Assembly: GCA_026400815.1 (NCBI GenBank)
Contig: JAPLOI010000077.1
Span: 1-64,000, forward strand
Direction of reading: 5' to 3'
DNA from: Alphaproteobacteria bacterium
GTDB lineage: Bacteria > Pseudomonadota > Alphaproteobacteria > Acetobacterales > Acetobacteraceae
Length of the DNA stretch: 64,000 nucleotides
The first letter of the stretch is position 1. Each line of letters begins with the position of its first letter. The translations under genes and the position numbers were made by a program. This document shows positions 44,760 to 52,222 of this stretch, one piece after another. Below the pieces are notes generated by a model. That model made no database searches. It was given only the letters and a program-made list of their open reading frames with translations, and was not told the origin of the DNA.

Positions 44760-45158
44760 TCAGGCCGAGGCGGCGATCGCCACGGGAAGTGCCGTGCGCG
44801 CCCCAACCAGCCCGCCCGCGGCGCCATAGCGGGGTGCGACCATGCTCGCCCGCGGCGCCGCCTCGGCGATGATCGCCAGAACGCGCTGCTGCACCGCCAT
44901 CGCCCGTTCCAGCAGCAGCCGGTTCTCCGCCGCCAGCTCGCCCAGCCGCCGCACCACATCCGGCACCGCCACCGCACCCGAACTGGCCGCCCCCATGGTT
45001 GCTGCACGGGCATTCGCCGCCACGAAGGCATCGGTCGCCGCCCGCTTGGCCTCCAGCAGTGCGGTGGCTGTCGGCAGGTCCATCGCCACCAGCGCCGCGT
45101 TCTCGCGCGCCAAAAGCTCCACCAGCCCCTCGGCCGCCATCATCGCGTTCACGGTCAT
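44760..45158 (-). CDS. flgN: FlgN-like flagellar export chaperone
   Basis: This 132-residue, mostly helical protein has heptad-like stretches (ELLARENAALVAMDLPTA; LGELAAENRLLLERAMAV) and an Ala/Arg C-terminus. Sequence identity within FlgN is always low; the call rests on size, coiled-coil character and position right after flgI and the rod-binding protein. FlgN holds hook-filament junction proteins before export. The start overlaps the upstream stop as ATGA. Confidence 0.7.
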   Translation of the reverse strand: MTVNAMMAAEGLVELLARENAALVAMDLPTATALLEAKRAATDAFVAANARAATMGAASSGAVAVPDVVRRLGELAAENRLLLERAMAVQQRVLAIIAEAAPRASMVAPRYGAAGGLVGARTALPVAIAASA

Positions 45159-45493
45159 TCCTTCGCCTCCTGCAAAGCCGCCTTCTTCGCCGCATCGGCC
45201 GCTTCCTGCGCCCGCAGCATCTGGTGATAGACCGGCACCGCCAGCCCCAACCCGCCGCCTTTGGCCACGTGCTTGCCGATCTCCTGGGACATCATCGGCC
45301 GCCACTGCTCCTCTGCCGCCCCGCCGCCGAACATCCCCTTGGACGTCTCCACGGTCGCGAACATCGGCGCCACCAGCTGCCCCAGCACCATCGCCTCGAA
45401 ATCCCGGGCCGTTTTCCAAACCTTGGCCTTCGCGGGATCGGCCAACTCCGCCGGCCCCGGCTTGGCCCCCTGAACCACCACGCCCGAACTCAT
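45155..45493 (-). CDS. flgJ: Flagellar rod-binding protein (FlgJ N-domain only)
   Basis: This 112-residue protein contains the rod-binding domain (AKVWKTARDFEAMVLGQLVAPMF then MFGGGAAEEQWRPMMSQEIGKHVAKGGGLGLA). The muramidase domain found in enterobacterial FlgJ is absent, as usual in alphaproteobacteria. It caps the growing rod in the periplasm. It overlaps flgI by ATGA and the FlgN-like start by ATGA. Confidence 0.88.
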   Translation of the reverse strand: MSSGVVVQGAKPGPAELADPAKAKVWKTARDFEAMVLGQLVAPMFATVETSKGMFGGGAAEEQWRPMMSQEIGKHVAKGGGLGLAVPVYHQMLRAQEAADAAKKAALQEAKE

Positions 45494-46584
45494 CGCACCA
45501 CCAGCTCCGCCTGCAGCGCACCCGCCGCCTTGATCGACTGCAAGATCGTGATCATGTCCCGCGGCCCCACCCCCAGCGCATTCAGCCCCGCCACCAGGTC
45601 GCGCAGCGTCACGTTCTGCGGCAGGATCCCCAGGCGCCGATCACTCTGGTCGTCGATCTGCACCTGCGAGCGCGGCGTCACCACCGTCTGCCCCTGGGAG
45701 AGCGGGCCGGGCTGCGACACATCGGCACTCTCCGTCACCCGGATCGTCAGGTTCCCCTGCGCGATCGCCACGGTGCTGATCCGCACATTCGCCCCCATCA
45801 CGATGGTGCCAGAGGCCTCGTCGATCACCACCACCGCCGGGCTATCCGGCTCCACGCGCAGCACCTCGATCCGCGCCAGCGCATCCACCACATCCCGTCC
45901 GGCCAGGTTCAGCGCCACGGTGCGCGGATCCGTCGCCGTTGCCGTGCCGCCACCCAGCGCGCGATTGATCGCGTCCGCCATCCGCCGCGCCGTCGTCAGG
46001 TCCGGGTTGCGCAGCCCCAGCCGCGGCGCCTGCCGGCTCGCCAGCTGGAATGCCACCTCGCGCTCCACCGTCGCCCCGTTCGGAATCCGCCCCGCCGTCG
46101 GCACACCGCGCGTCACCGAAGCCGCAGCCCCCCCGGCCGCAATCGCCCCGGTCGCCAGCGCGCCCTGCGCCACCGCATACACCTCGCCATCGGCGGCCAG
46201 CAGCGGCGTTACCAGCAGCGTTCCACCCGTCAGGTTCGTCGCATCGCCCAGCGCCGAGACCGAAACATCGATCCGGCTGCCCGTCCGCCCGAACGGCGGC
46301 AGCTCCGCCGTTACCATCACGGCGGCCACGTTCTTGGTCTTGAGCTTGGCCTCCTGGTCGCGCGTGTTCACGCCCAGCCGCTCCAGCATGCCGATCAGTG
46401 ACTGCCGGGTGAACACCGCGGAATCCAGCTTGTCCCCGGTCCCGTTCAGCCCCACCACCAGCCCGTACCCCACCAGCTGGTTGCCGCGGATTCCCTCCAT
46501 GTCCGCGATGTCCTTGATCCGCACCTGCCCCATCACCGGGGAGGCGCCGAGCAGCACGAACAGCATGAAAACAAATCGGATCAC
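45490..46584 (-). CDS. flgI: Flagellar P-ring protein FlgI
   Basis: This 364-residue precursor of the P-ring, the periplasmic bushing of the flagellar rod, has a signal peptide (IRFVFMLFVLLGASPVMG), then RIKDIADMEGIRGNQLVGYGLVVGLNGTGD, the highly conserved FlgI start. SLIGMLERLGV and the C-terminal LVAGLNALGVGPRDMITILQSIKAAGALQAEL follow. The start is probably GTG at 46584 (GGAG 8 bases upstream, perfect signal peptide); ATG at 46629 is possible. A sigma-54 promoter lies at 46656-46670. Confidence 0.95.
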   Translation of the reverse strand: MIRFVFMLFVLLGASPVMGQVRIKDIADMEGIRGNQLVGYGLVVGLNGTGDKLDSAVFTRQSLIGMLERLGVNTRDQEAKLKTKNVAAVMVTAELPPFGRTGSRIDVSVSALGDATNLTGGTLLVTPLLAADGEVYAVAQGALATGAIAAGGAAASVTRGVPTAGRIPNGATVEREVAFQLASRQAPRLGLRNPDLTTARRMADAINRALGGGTATATDPRTVALNLAGRDVVDALARIEVLRVEPDSPAVVVIDEASGTIVMGANVRISTVAIAQGNLTIRVTESADVSQPGPLSQGQTVVTPRSQVQIDDQSDRRLGILPQNVTLRDLVAGLNALGVGPRDMITILQSIKAAGALQAELVVR

Positions 46585-46655
46585 GGCAGGCGCTCCAGGA
46601 TCACGGGAACGGTTCAGCAATCTTTGCATCGCAGTCTTTCCCTCACTCCCGCCTC

Positions 46656-46670
46656 GCAATCCCCGTGCCA
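46656..46670 (-). promoter_or_regulatory. Sigma-54 (RpoN) promoter of flgI operon
   Basis: The minus strand reads TGGCAC-GGGGA-TTGC, a perfect match to the -24/-12 consensus TGGCAC-N5-TTGC. Transcription would start about 12 bases further on (near 46645), ahead of both candidate flgI starts. In Caulobacter such class II/III promoters are driven by FlbD, whose partner FliX is encoded next door. Confidence 0.82.
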
Positions 46671-46801
46671 TCCGCAACGCCTTGATTTCCAAGGGCCTCA
46701 GCGGAAAGCCTCGGGGAGGGCAGGGCGCCCGCCACCCGGCAATCCCTGCCGGGAGGCACGCACTGCCGGCCGCGGGGGGCCGTTGAGAAGGAAATGCCCT
46801 C

Positions 46802-46930
46802 ATGCCGATGAACGATTCCTTGGCGTTCCCCCCGCCGCCGCCCGGCGGCGGCTCAGACCCGCCCCCGCCGGCAGGCGGCGGCTCAGGCCCGTCGCCACAG
46901 CCGGCCGCCGCCGGCCCGCACCCGCCATGA
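46802..46930 (+). CDS. 42-residue Pro/Gly-rich small ORF coupled to fliX
   Basis: The frame from ATG 46802 encodes MPMNDSLAFPPPPPGGGSDP, continuing with a second PPPPAGGGSG unit and ending AAAGPHPP. Its TGA overlaps the fliX ATG as ATGA. AAGGA lies about 10 bases before the ATG. Proline-rich runs slow ribosomes, so the ORF could tune fliX translation; it could also be fortuitous, since the region is very GC-rich. No family is known to me. Confidence 0.4.
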   Translation: MPMNDSLAFPPPPPGGGSDPPPPAGGGSGPSPQPAAAGPHPP

Positions 46931-47340
46931 TCCGCGGCGTCGGCGCCCCGCCGCCCGTCTCCGGCGGCACCCGCCAGGTGCGCGACACCGGCGGCTTCCG
47001 CATGCCCAAATCCGAATCCGCCCCCACCACCGGGGTCTCCGGCCCGGCCGCCGTCGGCACCCCCTCCATGCTCGCCCTGCAGGAAATGCCCGACCCGCAT
47101 CTGGCGGACCGCGAGGCCCGTCGCCGTGGGCAGGACATCCTGGCCGCCCTCGCCGCCCTCCAGCGCGCCCTGCTCGGCGCCGGCCCGATCGACGCCGAAG
47201 CCCTGGCCCGCCTCGCCCAGGATGTCCCGCAGGCCTCCGATCCCGCCCTGCGCGCCGCCATCTCTGCCCTGGTCCTGCGCGCCCGCATCGAGGCCGCGCG
47301 CCTCGAAACCACCCTCCCACCACCCCCCCAAGGCGCCTGA
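46927..47340 (+). CDS. fliX: Flagellar assembly regulator FliX
   Basis: This 137-residue protein starts MIRGVGAPPPVSGGTRQVRDTGGF, with ALQEMPDPHLADREARRRGQDILAAL mid-protein and a helical end. This is the FliX pattern known from Caulobacter, where FliX links early basal-body assembly to the sigma-54 activator FlbD. It is divergent from the flgI operon, which has a sigma-54 promoter. No sigma-54 site was found on the plus strand upstream. Confidence 0.88.
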   Translation: MIRGVGAPPPVSGGTRQVRDTGGFRMPKSESAPTTGVSGPAAVGTPSMLALQEMPDPHLADREARRRGQDILAALAALQRALLGAGPIDAEALARLAQDVPQASDPALRAAISALVLRARIEAARLETTLPPPPQGA

Positions 47341-47507
47341 CACCCAATCGTCATGGCCAGATGTCGACAACCCCTTGGCGCGGAAACATCGCCCCGTTAT
47401 AAGCCGCCCCGTCTGGAAGGCCCGGGGGGGCCCTGGATGGTACCCTGATCCTCGGGGGCCCATCGCGGCGACCCCTGCCGGCCGCAACGCCGCAGGAACG
47501 CCCCACA

Positions 47508-47924
47508 ATGATGGTCACGCTCCCGCCTGATTACGTGCCGTCCGATACCGAGGATTTCATGAATCCGCTTCAGGTGGAGTTCTTCCGCCAGAAGCTCCTC
47601 CGCTGGAGGGCCGACCTGCTGCGCGAGGCAGACGGCACGCTGGCAAGCCTCTCCCAGGGCGGGATCACCGAGGCCGACATCACCGACCGCGCCTCCGTCG
47701 AAACCGACCGGGCGCTGGAGCTGCGTACCCGCGACCGCGCCCGCAAGCTCATCAACAAGATCGACCAGGCGCTGCAGCGCATCGAGAACGGCACCTACGG
47801 CTACTGCGATGAAACCGGCGAGCCCATCGGCCTGCGCCGCCTCAACGCCCGCCCCATCGCCACGATGTCCATCGAAGCCCAGGAACGCCACGAGCGCATG
47901 GAGCGCGTCCACCGCGACGACTAG
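47508..47924 (+). CDS. dksA: DksA-family RNA polymerase-binding regulator, single-cysteine type
   Basis: This 138-residue protein has the coiled-coil hairpin with the conserved tip DITDRA (58-63) and the C-terminal globular motif GTYGYCDETGEPIGLRRLNARP. Of the four E. coli zinc cysteines only the first is kept (Cys100); the others are Thr103, Ser121 and Ala124. It therefore should fold without zinc, like P. aeruginosa DksA2 and other alphaproteobacterial forms. It acts with ppGpp on RNA polymerase. A second ATG at 47511 is equally possible. Confidence 0.92.
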   Translation: MMVTLPPDYVPSDTEDFMNPLQVEFFRQKLLRWRADLLREADGTLASLSQGGITEADITDRASVETDRALELRTRDRARKLINKIDQALQRIENGTYGYCDETGEPIGLRRLNARPIATMSIEAQERHERMERVHRDD

Positions 47925-48044
47925 CCTCCCGCGCGCTTACCGCGACGACTATCCCCCGCGCGCTTGCCGCGACGACTATCCCCCGCGCGCTTACCGCGAC
48001 GACTATCCCCCGCGCGCTTACCGCGACGACTATCCTCCCGCGCA
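47912..48044. repeat. 27-bp tandem repeat starting in the dksA 3' end
   Basis: The first unit (28 bases, 47912-47939) contains the last dksA codons (CGC GAC GAC TAG). Units 2-4 are 27 bases each (47940-48020) and nearly identical, and a fifth is partial. The unit is CCGCGACGACTATCCCCC followed by GCGCGCTTA. Because 27 is a multiple of three, a different frame reads YRDDYPPRA repeats, but it has no start of its own. It looks like local duplication of the gene end. Confidence 0.9.
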
Positions 48045-48133
48045 CCGTTTCCCCTTCCGCACGGCGCCGAAACTGATCTAGAACGCCCGTAACGGCACCC
48101 CACGCAAGGGGTGCGCCATACGGGAGATGCTCC

Positions 48134-49462
48134 ATGATCCGCCGCCGCCATTTGCTCGCCGCCACTGCCGGCGCCCTCGCCGCGCCCGCCATCGTGGAGA
48201 AGGTCGGCGCCCAGTCCGCCTTCGACTGGAAGCAGTTCAAGGGCACCCGCCTCGAGGTGAACTTCGGCAAGTCGCCGCGCCCCGACGTGCTGCAGGCCAA
48301 CCAGAAGGAGTTCGAGGAACAGGAACTCACCGGCATCCGCGTCGGCTTCGAACAGGTGCCGGAACAGCAGCAGCGCCCCAAGATCGCGCTCGAACTCGCC
48401 TCCGGCCGCCCCAGCTTCGATGTCGTCAACGTCTCCATGCACGTGCAGAAGAAGCTGGTCGAGAAGGGCAACTGGCTGGAGGATCTCCGCCCGCTCGTCG
48501 CCGACCCCAAGATGACCTCGCCCGATTTCGACCTCGGCGACTTCTCCGCCCCCGGCATGGCCGCCAACACCGCCGCCGATGGCCGCCTGATGGCGATCCC
48601 GATCAATCAGGACCTCTTCATCCTGTTCTACAACAAGGCCCTGTTCGCCGAGAAAGGCATCAAGCCGCCCGCCACCATGGATGAGATGATGGCCGCGGCG
48701 CTGGCCCTCACCGACAAGTCCAAGGGCATCGCCGGCTTCGTCGGCCGCGGCCTCAAGAACGCCAACCTGCCGCTCTACACCACCATCCTGCTCGGCCATG
48801 ACCAGGAGACGATCAGCGCCGACGGCACCACCCTGCTGATGGACACCCCCGCCGCCATCGAGGCCGCGACCTTCTACAGCAAGCTGCTGCGCGAGGCCGG
48901 GCCGCAGGGCGTTGTCGGCTTCAACTGGTCCGAAAGCCAGACCACCTTCGCCCAGGGCCGCGCCGCCATGTGGCTGGATGGCGTCGGCTTCTCCGCCCCG
49001 CTGATCGACAAGACCAAGTCCCGCGTGGCTGACACGGTCGGCTTCATGCCGATCCCGCGCGGCCCCAAGGCGCAGCATTCCGCCACCTTCATCGAAGGCG
49101 TCGGCGTGGCCCGCGGTGCCAAGAACCGCGGCGGCGCCTGGCTCTATGTCCAGTGGGCCACCAGCAAGGCGATGTGCGCGGAATACCTGCGCACCGGCTC
49201 CGGCACCCCGCCGCGCGCCAGCGCCTATAGCGACCCCAAGGTGCTGAACGGCTCGGTCTTCCCGAAGGAGTGGTTCGACACGGTGCAGACCTCGCTCAAG
49301 ATCGCCCGCTCCGGCCTGCCGGTCATCGTCGGCGTTACCGAGTTCCGTGATGTCTTCGGCGTGGCCCTCACCAACACCATCACCGGCGCTGATCCGAAGG
49401 CCGAGCTGGTCAAGGCCACCGAGATCTTCAAGCCGGTCCTGGCCAAGGAACTCGCGGGCTGA
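48134..49462 (+). CDS. ABC transporter extracellular solute-binding protein, family 1 (copy 1)
   Basis: This 442-residue precursor has a Tat-like leader (IRRRHLLAATAGALAAPAIV) and the bilobed sugar-type (family 1) binding fold. Motifs include EVNFGKSPRPDVLQANQKEF, FNWSESQTTFAQGRAAMWLDG and TEFRDVFGVALTN. It would bind a carbohydrate-like ligand in the periplasm. A paralogue follows after 67 bases and shares most motifs, and no permease or ATPase is next to either. Its transporter must be encoded elsewhere or has been lost. Confidence 0.88.
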   Translation: MIRRRHLLAATAGALAAPAIVEKVGAQSAFDWKQFKGTRLEVNFGKSPRPDVLQANQKEFEEQELTGIRVGFEQVPEQQQRPKIALELASGRPSFDVVNVSMHVQKKLVEKGNWLEDLRPLVADPKMTSPDFDLGDFSAPGMAANTAADGRLMAIPINQDLFILFYNKALFAEKGIKPPATMDEMMAAALALTDKSKGIAGFVGRGLKNANLPLYTTILLGHDQETISADGTTLLMDTPAAIEAATFYSKLLREAGPQGVVGFNWSESQTTFAQGRAAMWLDGVGFSAPLIDKTKSRVADTVGFMPIPRGPKAQHSATFIEGVGVARGAKNRGGAWLYVQWATSKAMCAEYLRTGSGTPPRASAYSDPKVLNGSVFPKEWFDTVQTSLKIARSGLPVIVGVTEFRDVFGVALTNTITGADPKAELVKATEIFKPVLAKELAG

Positions 49463-49529
49463 CCGTTCCGCACTGCGTCGCTGCCGGGGCCCCGTGCCCC
49501 GGCATCCCTTCCACGGAGGAGTACCTCGC

Positions 49530-50852
49530 ATGATCCGCCGCCGCAGCCTCTTGGCCGCATCCGCCGCCCTGCCGATCTTCAACATCGTCGAAACCGCCAA
49601 CGCCCAGTCCAAGTTCGACTGGAAGATGGCCCGTGGCGCCAAGATCGAGGTCAACTTCCAGAAGGGCCCGAACGCCGACGTCCTGGAACGCAACCACAAG
49701 AAGTTCGAGGAGCTTACCGGCATCAAGGTCGGTTCGGAGCAGATCCCCGAGCAGCAGCAGCGGCCCAAGGTGGCGCTGGAAATGTCCACCGGCCGCCCGA
49801 CCTTCGATGTGGTCGCCGTCGCCCTGCACGTGCAGAAGCGCCTGGTGGAGCGCGGCCGCTGGATGGAGGATCTGCGGACCTGGATCCGCAACCCGGACGT
49901 GACTTCCCCGGATTTCGACTTCGCCGATTTCGCCGCCCCCGCCCTGCGCTGGGGCACCGGCGCCGATGGCGCCATGCACACCCTGGCCAGCAACTACGAC
50001 GTGTGGCTGATGTTCTGGAACCAGGCGCTGTTCGCGGAAAAGGGCGTCACCTTCCCCAAGACCATGGATGAGATGCTGGCCGCCGCCCGCACCCTCACCG
50101 ACAAGTCCAAGGGCATCTACGGCATGGTTGGCCGTGGGCTGAAGAATGCCAACCTGCCGCTCTACACCTCCTTCCTGATGGGCATGGACCAGGACACCGT
50201 CTCGGCCGACGGCAAGTCCCTGCTGATGAACACCGACCAGGCGATCTGGGCCGGCGAGATGTACAAGCGCCTGCTCACCGAAACCGCCCCCCCGGGCGTG
50301 ATCGGCTTCAACTGGAGCGAGAGCCAGACCAGCTTCAGCCAGGGCAAGATCGCCATGTGGATCGACGGCATCGGCTTCTCCGCCCCGCTGATCGACCCGA
50401 ACAAAAGCCGCATCGCCAAGGACGTGCGCTTCTCCCCGGTCCCGCCGGGCCCGAAGTCGCACCACTCCGCCACCTTCTGCTCCGGCCTGTCGATCCCGGC
50501 CGCGTCGAAGAACAAGCTCGCCGCATGGCTCTACATCCAGTGGGCCGCCGGCAAGGAAATGGGCAAGGAGCAGGTCCGCCTCGGCGCCGGCACCCCGCCG
50601 CGCGCCTCCATCTGGCGCGACCAGTCGATCCAGCAGGGCTCGCCCTTCCCGAAGGAGTGGTTCGAAACCTCGGCGGAATGCCAGCGCATCGGCCGCCCGG
50701 GCCTGCCGGAAATCGTCAGCGTCACGGAATTCCGCGATGTTTATGGCGTGGCCCTCACCAACACCCTGGGCGGTGCCGACGTGAAGACCGAGCTGGCCAA
50801 GGCCACCGAAGCCTTCAAGCCGATCCTGGACAAGGAAAACGCCGCCGGCTAA
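49530..50852 (+). CDS. ABC transporter extracellular solute-binding protein, family 1 (copy 2)
   Basis: This 440-residue tandem paralogue of the preceding gene has the same leader type (IRRRSLLAASAALPIFNIV), the block EVNFQKGPNADVLERNHKKFEELTGIKVG, shared VGRGLKNANLPLYT and NWSESQT, and FRDVYGVALTNTLGGAD at the end. GAGGAG precedes the ATG by 10 bases. The two have diverged enough in the ligand region (AINQDL versus SNYDVW) to bind different solutes. A strong terminator follows. Confidence 0.88.
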   Translation: MIRRRSLLAASAALPIFNIVETANAQSKFDWKMARGAKIEVNFQKGPNADVLERNHKKFEELTGIKVGSEQIPEQQQRPKVALEMSTGRPTFDVVAVALHVQKRLVERGRWMEDLRTWIRNPDVTSPDFDFADFAAPALRWGTGADGAMHTLASNYDVWLMFWNQALFAEKGVTFPKTMDEMLAAARTLTDKSKGIYGMVGRGLKNANLPLYTSFLMGMDQDTVSADGKSLLMNTDQAIWAGEMYKRLLTETAPPGVIGFNWSESQTSFSQGKIAMWIDGIGFSAPLIDPNKSRIAKDVRFSPVPPGPKSHHSATFCSGLSIPAASKNKLAAWLYIQWAAGKEMGKEQVRLGAGTPPRASIWRDQSIQQGSPFPKEWFETSAECQRIGRPGLPEIVSVTEFRDVYGVALTNTLGGADVKTELAKATEAFKPILDKENAAG

Positions 50853-50930
50853 CGCAGGCCACCGAAAGCCCTCCTCCTACTAGCGGGGAGGGCAGGGGGC
50901 TGCACCACCAAGCATCGGATCTGGCTAAGG

Positions 50931-50963
50931 TTTCGGGCCTCTCACGAGGCCCGAAATTTTTTT
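50931..50963 (+). terminator. Intrinsic terminator after the solute-binding protein pair
   Basis: TTTCGGGCCT / AGGCCCGAAA, a perfect 10-bp stem with a CTCACG loop, is followed by seven T. The T-run also forms the upstream T-rich block of the small gene at 51010. Confidence 0.92.
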
Positions 50964-50974
50964 CCTACGCTCTC

Positions 50975-51003
50975 TTGTATCGAGTGTCGTGTTAGTGCAT
51001 ATT
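50975..51003 (+). promoter_or_regulatory. Sigma-70-type promoter giving a probable leaderless mRNA
   Basis: TTGTAT, 17 bases, then CATATT; the ATG at 51010 begins 7 bases after the -10 box, where transcription would start. The small gene would thus be read from a leaderless message. Confidence 0.5.
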
Positions 51004-51009
51004 CTAACC

Positions 51010-51465
51010 ATGCACACAGACGATACCATCAACCTGGGCCGCGCGCTCGCCGAAGTGATCTTCGGCCTGCTGATCGCGATCGCCCTCCATCTGGGGCTGC
51101 CGCAAGCGGCGGTCGCGCGCCTGCGCGCCCGGATGGCGGCTACGGCCGAGGAATGGGATGCGCTCTACACCGCCTGGCTCGCCGCCCGCCTCGCCCCGTC
51201 CCCCGTGCAGTCCCGTCGCACCTCCCGCCGCCACGCCACCCGGCAGGCATACTCCGCCCGCCGTCGGCGCCGTCGCCCCACCGCGCGCCCGGCCGCGTTT
51301 CGTCCTGCTGCCATTCCTGCCGCGCCGCCTCCGTGCGCCATCGCGCCGCAAGGGCAGCCGTCGATCCCTCCGCACACCCGCGCGCACGCGCCAACGGGCC
51401 AGCCGCGAAAATTTCGCGCCTGGCCCGCCGGGCCGACTCACGCCCTAATTGTTCCGTATTCGTAA
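51010..51465 (+). CDS. Small membrane-anchored hypothetical protein (copy 3 of a three-locus family)
   Basis: This 151-residue product has an N-terminal hydrophobic segment (LAEVIFGLLIAIALHLGL, about 13-30), a short helical part (ARMAATAEEWDALYTAWL) and a long Arg/Pro/Ala tail of low complexity ending HALIVPYS. It is not recognised. The architecture repeats that of copies 1 and 2, and the DNA near its 3' end reads GGGCCGACTCACGCCC, like the motif downstream of copy 2. The tail may not be under protein-level selection. Confidence 0.5.
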   Translation: MHTDDTINLGRALAEVIFGLLIAIALHLGLPQAAVARLRARMAATAEEWDALYTAWLAARLAPSPVQSRRTSRRHATRQAYSARRRRRRPTARPAAFRPAAIPAAPPPCAIAPQGQPSIPPHTRAHAPTGQPRKFRAWPAGPTHALIVPYS

Positions 51466-51478
51466 CTAAAACAGAACC

Positions 51479-52222
51479 TCAGAACGGCAGCACGATATCC
51501 AGCACCTGCTGGCCCCAGCGCGGCGCCTGCACATCGGTCAGCTGGCCACGTCCGCCATAGGCAATCCGCGCCTCGGCCATCCGCTCGTGCCGCACCGTGT
51601 TGTCGCTGCCGATATCCTGCGGCCGGATCACGCCCGCCACCGCCAGTTCGCGCAGTTCGGAGTTCACCCGCACCTCCTGCCGCGCGGCCACCACCAGGTT
51701 GCCGTTCGGCAGCACCTGGGTGATGACGCCGGCGAGCCGCAGGGTCACGGTCTCGTCGCGCTGCATCTCCGCCGTGCCGGTATTGCCGTTCGCGCTGGAA
51801 AGCCCGACCAGGTTGTTCATGTCCGCCCCGGTCAGCAGCCGCGGGATCGCCGTCGTCTCCAGCCCCAGCAGGTTCGGCAGCCCCAGGCTCTCATTGCCCT
51901 TGCGGCTCGCCGCCGTGTTGTTCTTCAGGCTCGCGGTATCGGCGATGTTCACCAGCACCGTCAGGATGTCGCCCACATGCGCCGCCCGCTGGTCCTTGAA
52001 GAAGGCCCGGCTGCCGCTGCGCCACAGCGAATTCGCCATCGGCACCGCCGTCTGCGGCGCCGGCATCGGCATCGTCATCGGCCGGTAGCTGGCCTCCTGC
52101 GTCGGATCGGTCGGCTGCGTCATCGAAGGCGGCCGGCCGACTTCCGAAAGCCGCTGCAGATTGCCGCATCCCCCCAGCAGAACCGGGGCAAAGATGGTGG
52201 CGAGAAGAAGCGTGTGTTTCAT
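51479..52222 (-). CDS. flgH: Flagellar L-ring lipoprotein FlgH
   Basis: This 247-residue precursor of the outer-membrane L-ring has a lipoprotein signal with lipobox LLGGC (Cys19). NSLWRSGSRAFFKDQRAAHVGDILTVLV and the C-terminal NGNLVVAARQEVRVNSELRELAVAGVIRPQDI are FlgH hallmarks. It starts inside flgA (ATGA) and is the last gene of flgF-flgG-flgA-flgH. Its stop is 14 bases from the convergent small gene. Confidence 0.95.
   Translation of the reverse strand: MKHTLLLATIFAPVLLGGCGNLQRLSEVGRPPSMTQPTDPTQEASYRPMTMPMPAPQTAVPMANSLWRSGSRAFFKDQRAAHVGDILTVLVNIADTASLKNNTAASRKGNESLGLPNLLGLETTAIPRLLTGADMNNLVGLSSANGNTGTAEMQRDETVTLRLAGVITQVLPNGNLVVAARQEVRVNSELRELAVAGVIRPQDIGSDNTVRHERMAEARIAYGGRGQLTDVQAPRWGQQVLDIVLPF

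Noticed and set aside
47912-48044. Possible CRISPR array at the 27-bp repeats
   Set aside because: Repeats are contiguous without spacers and derive from the dksA end; no cas genes in the window.
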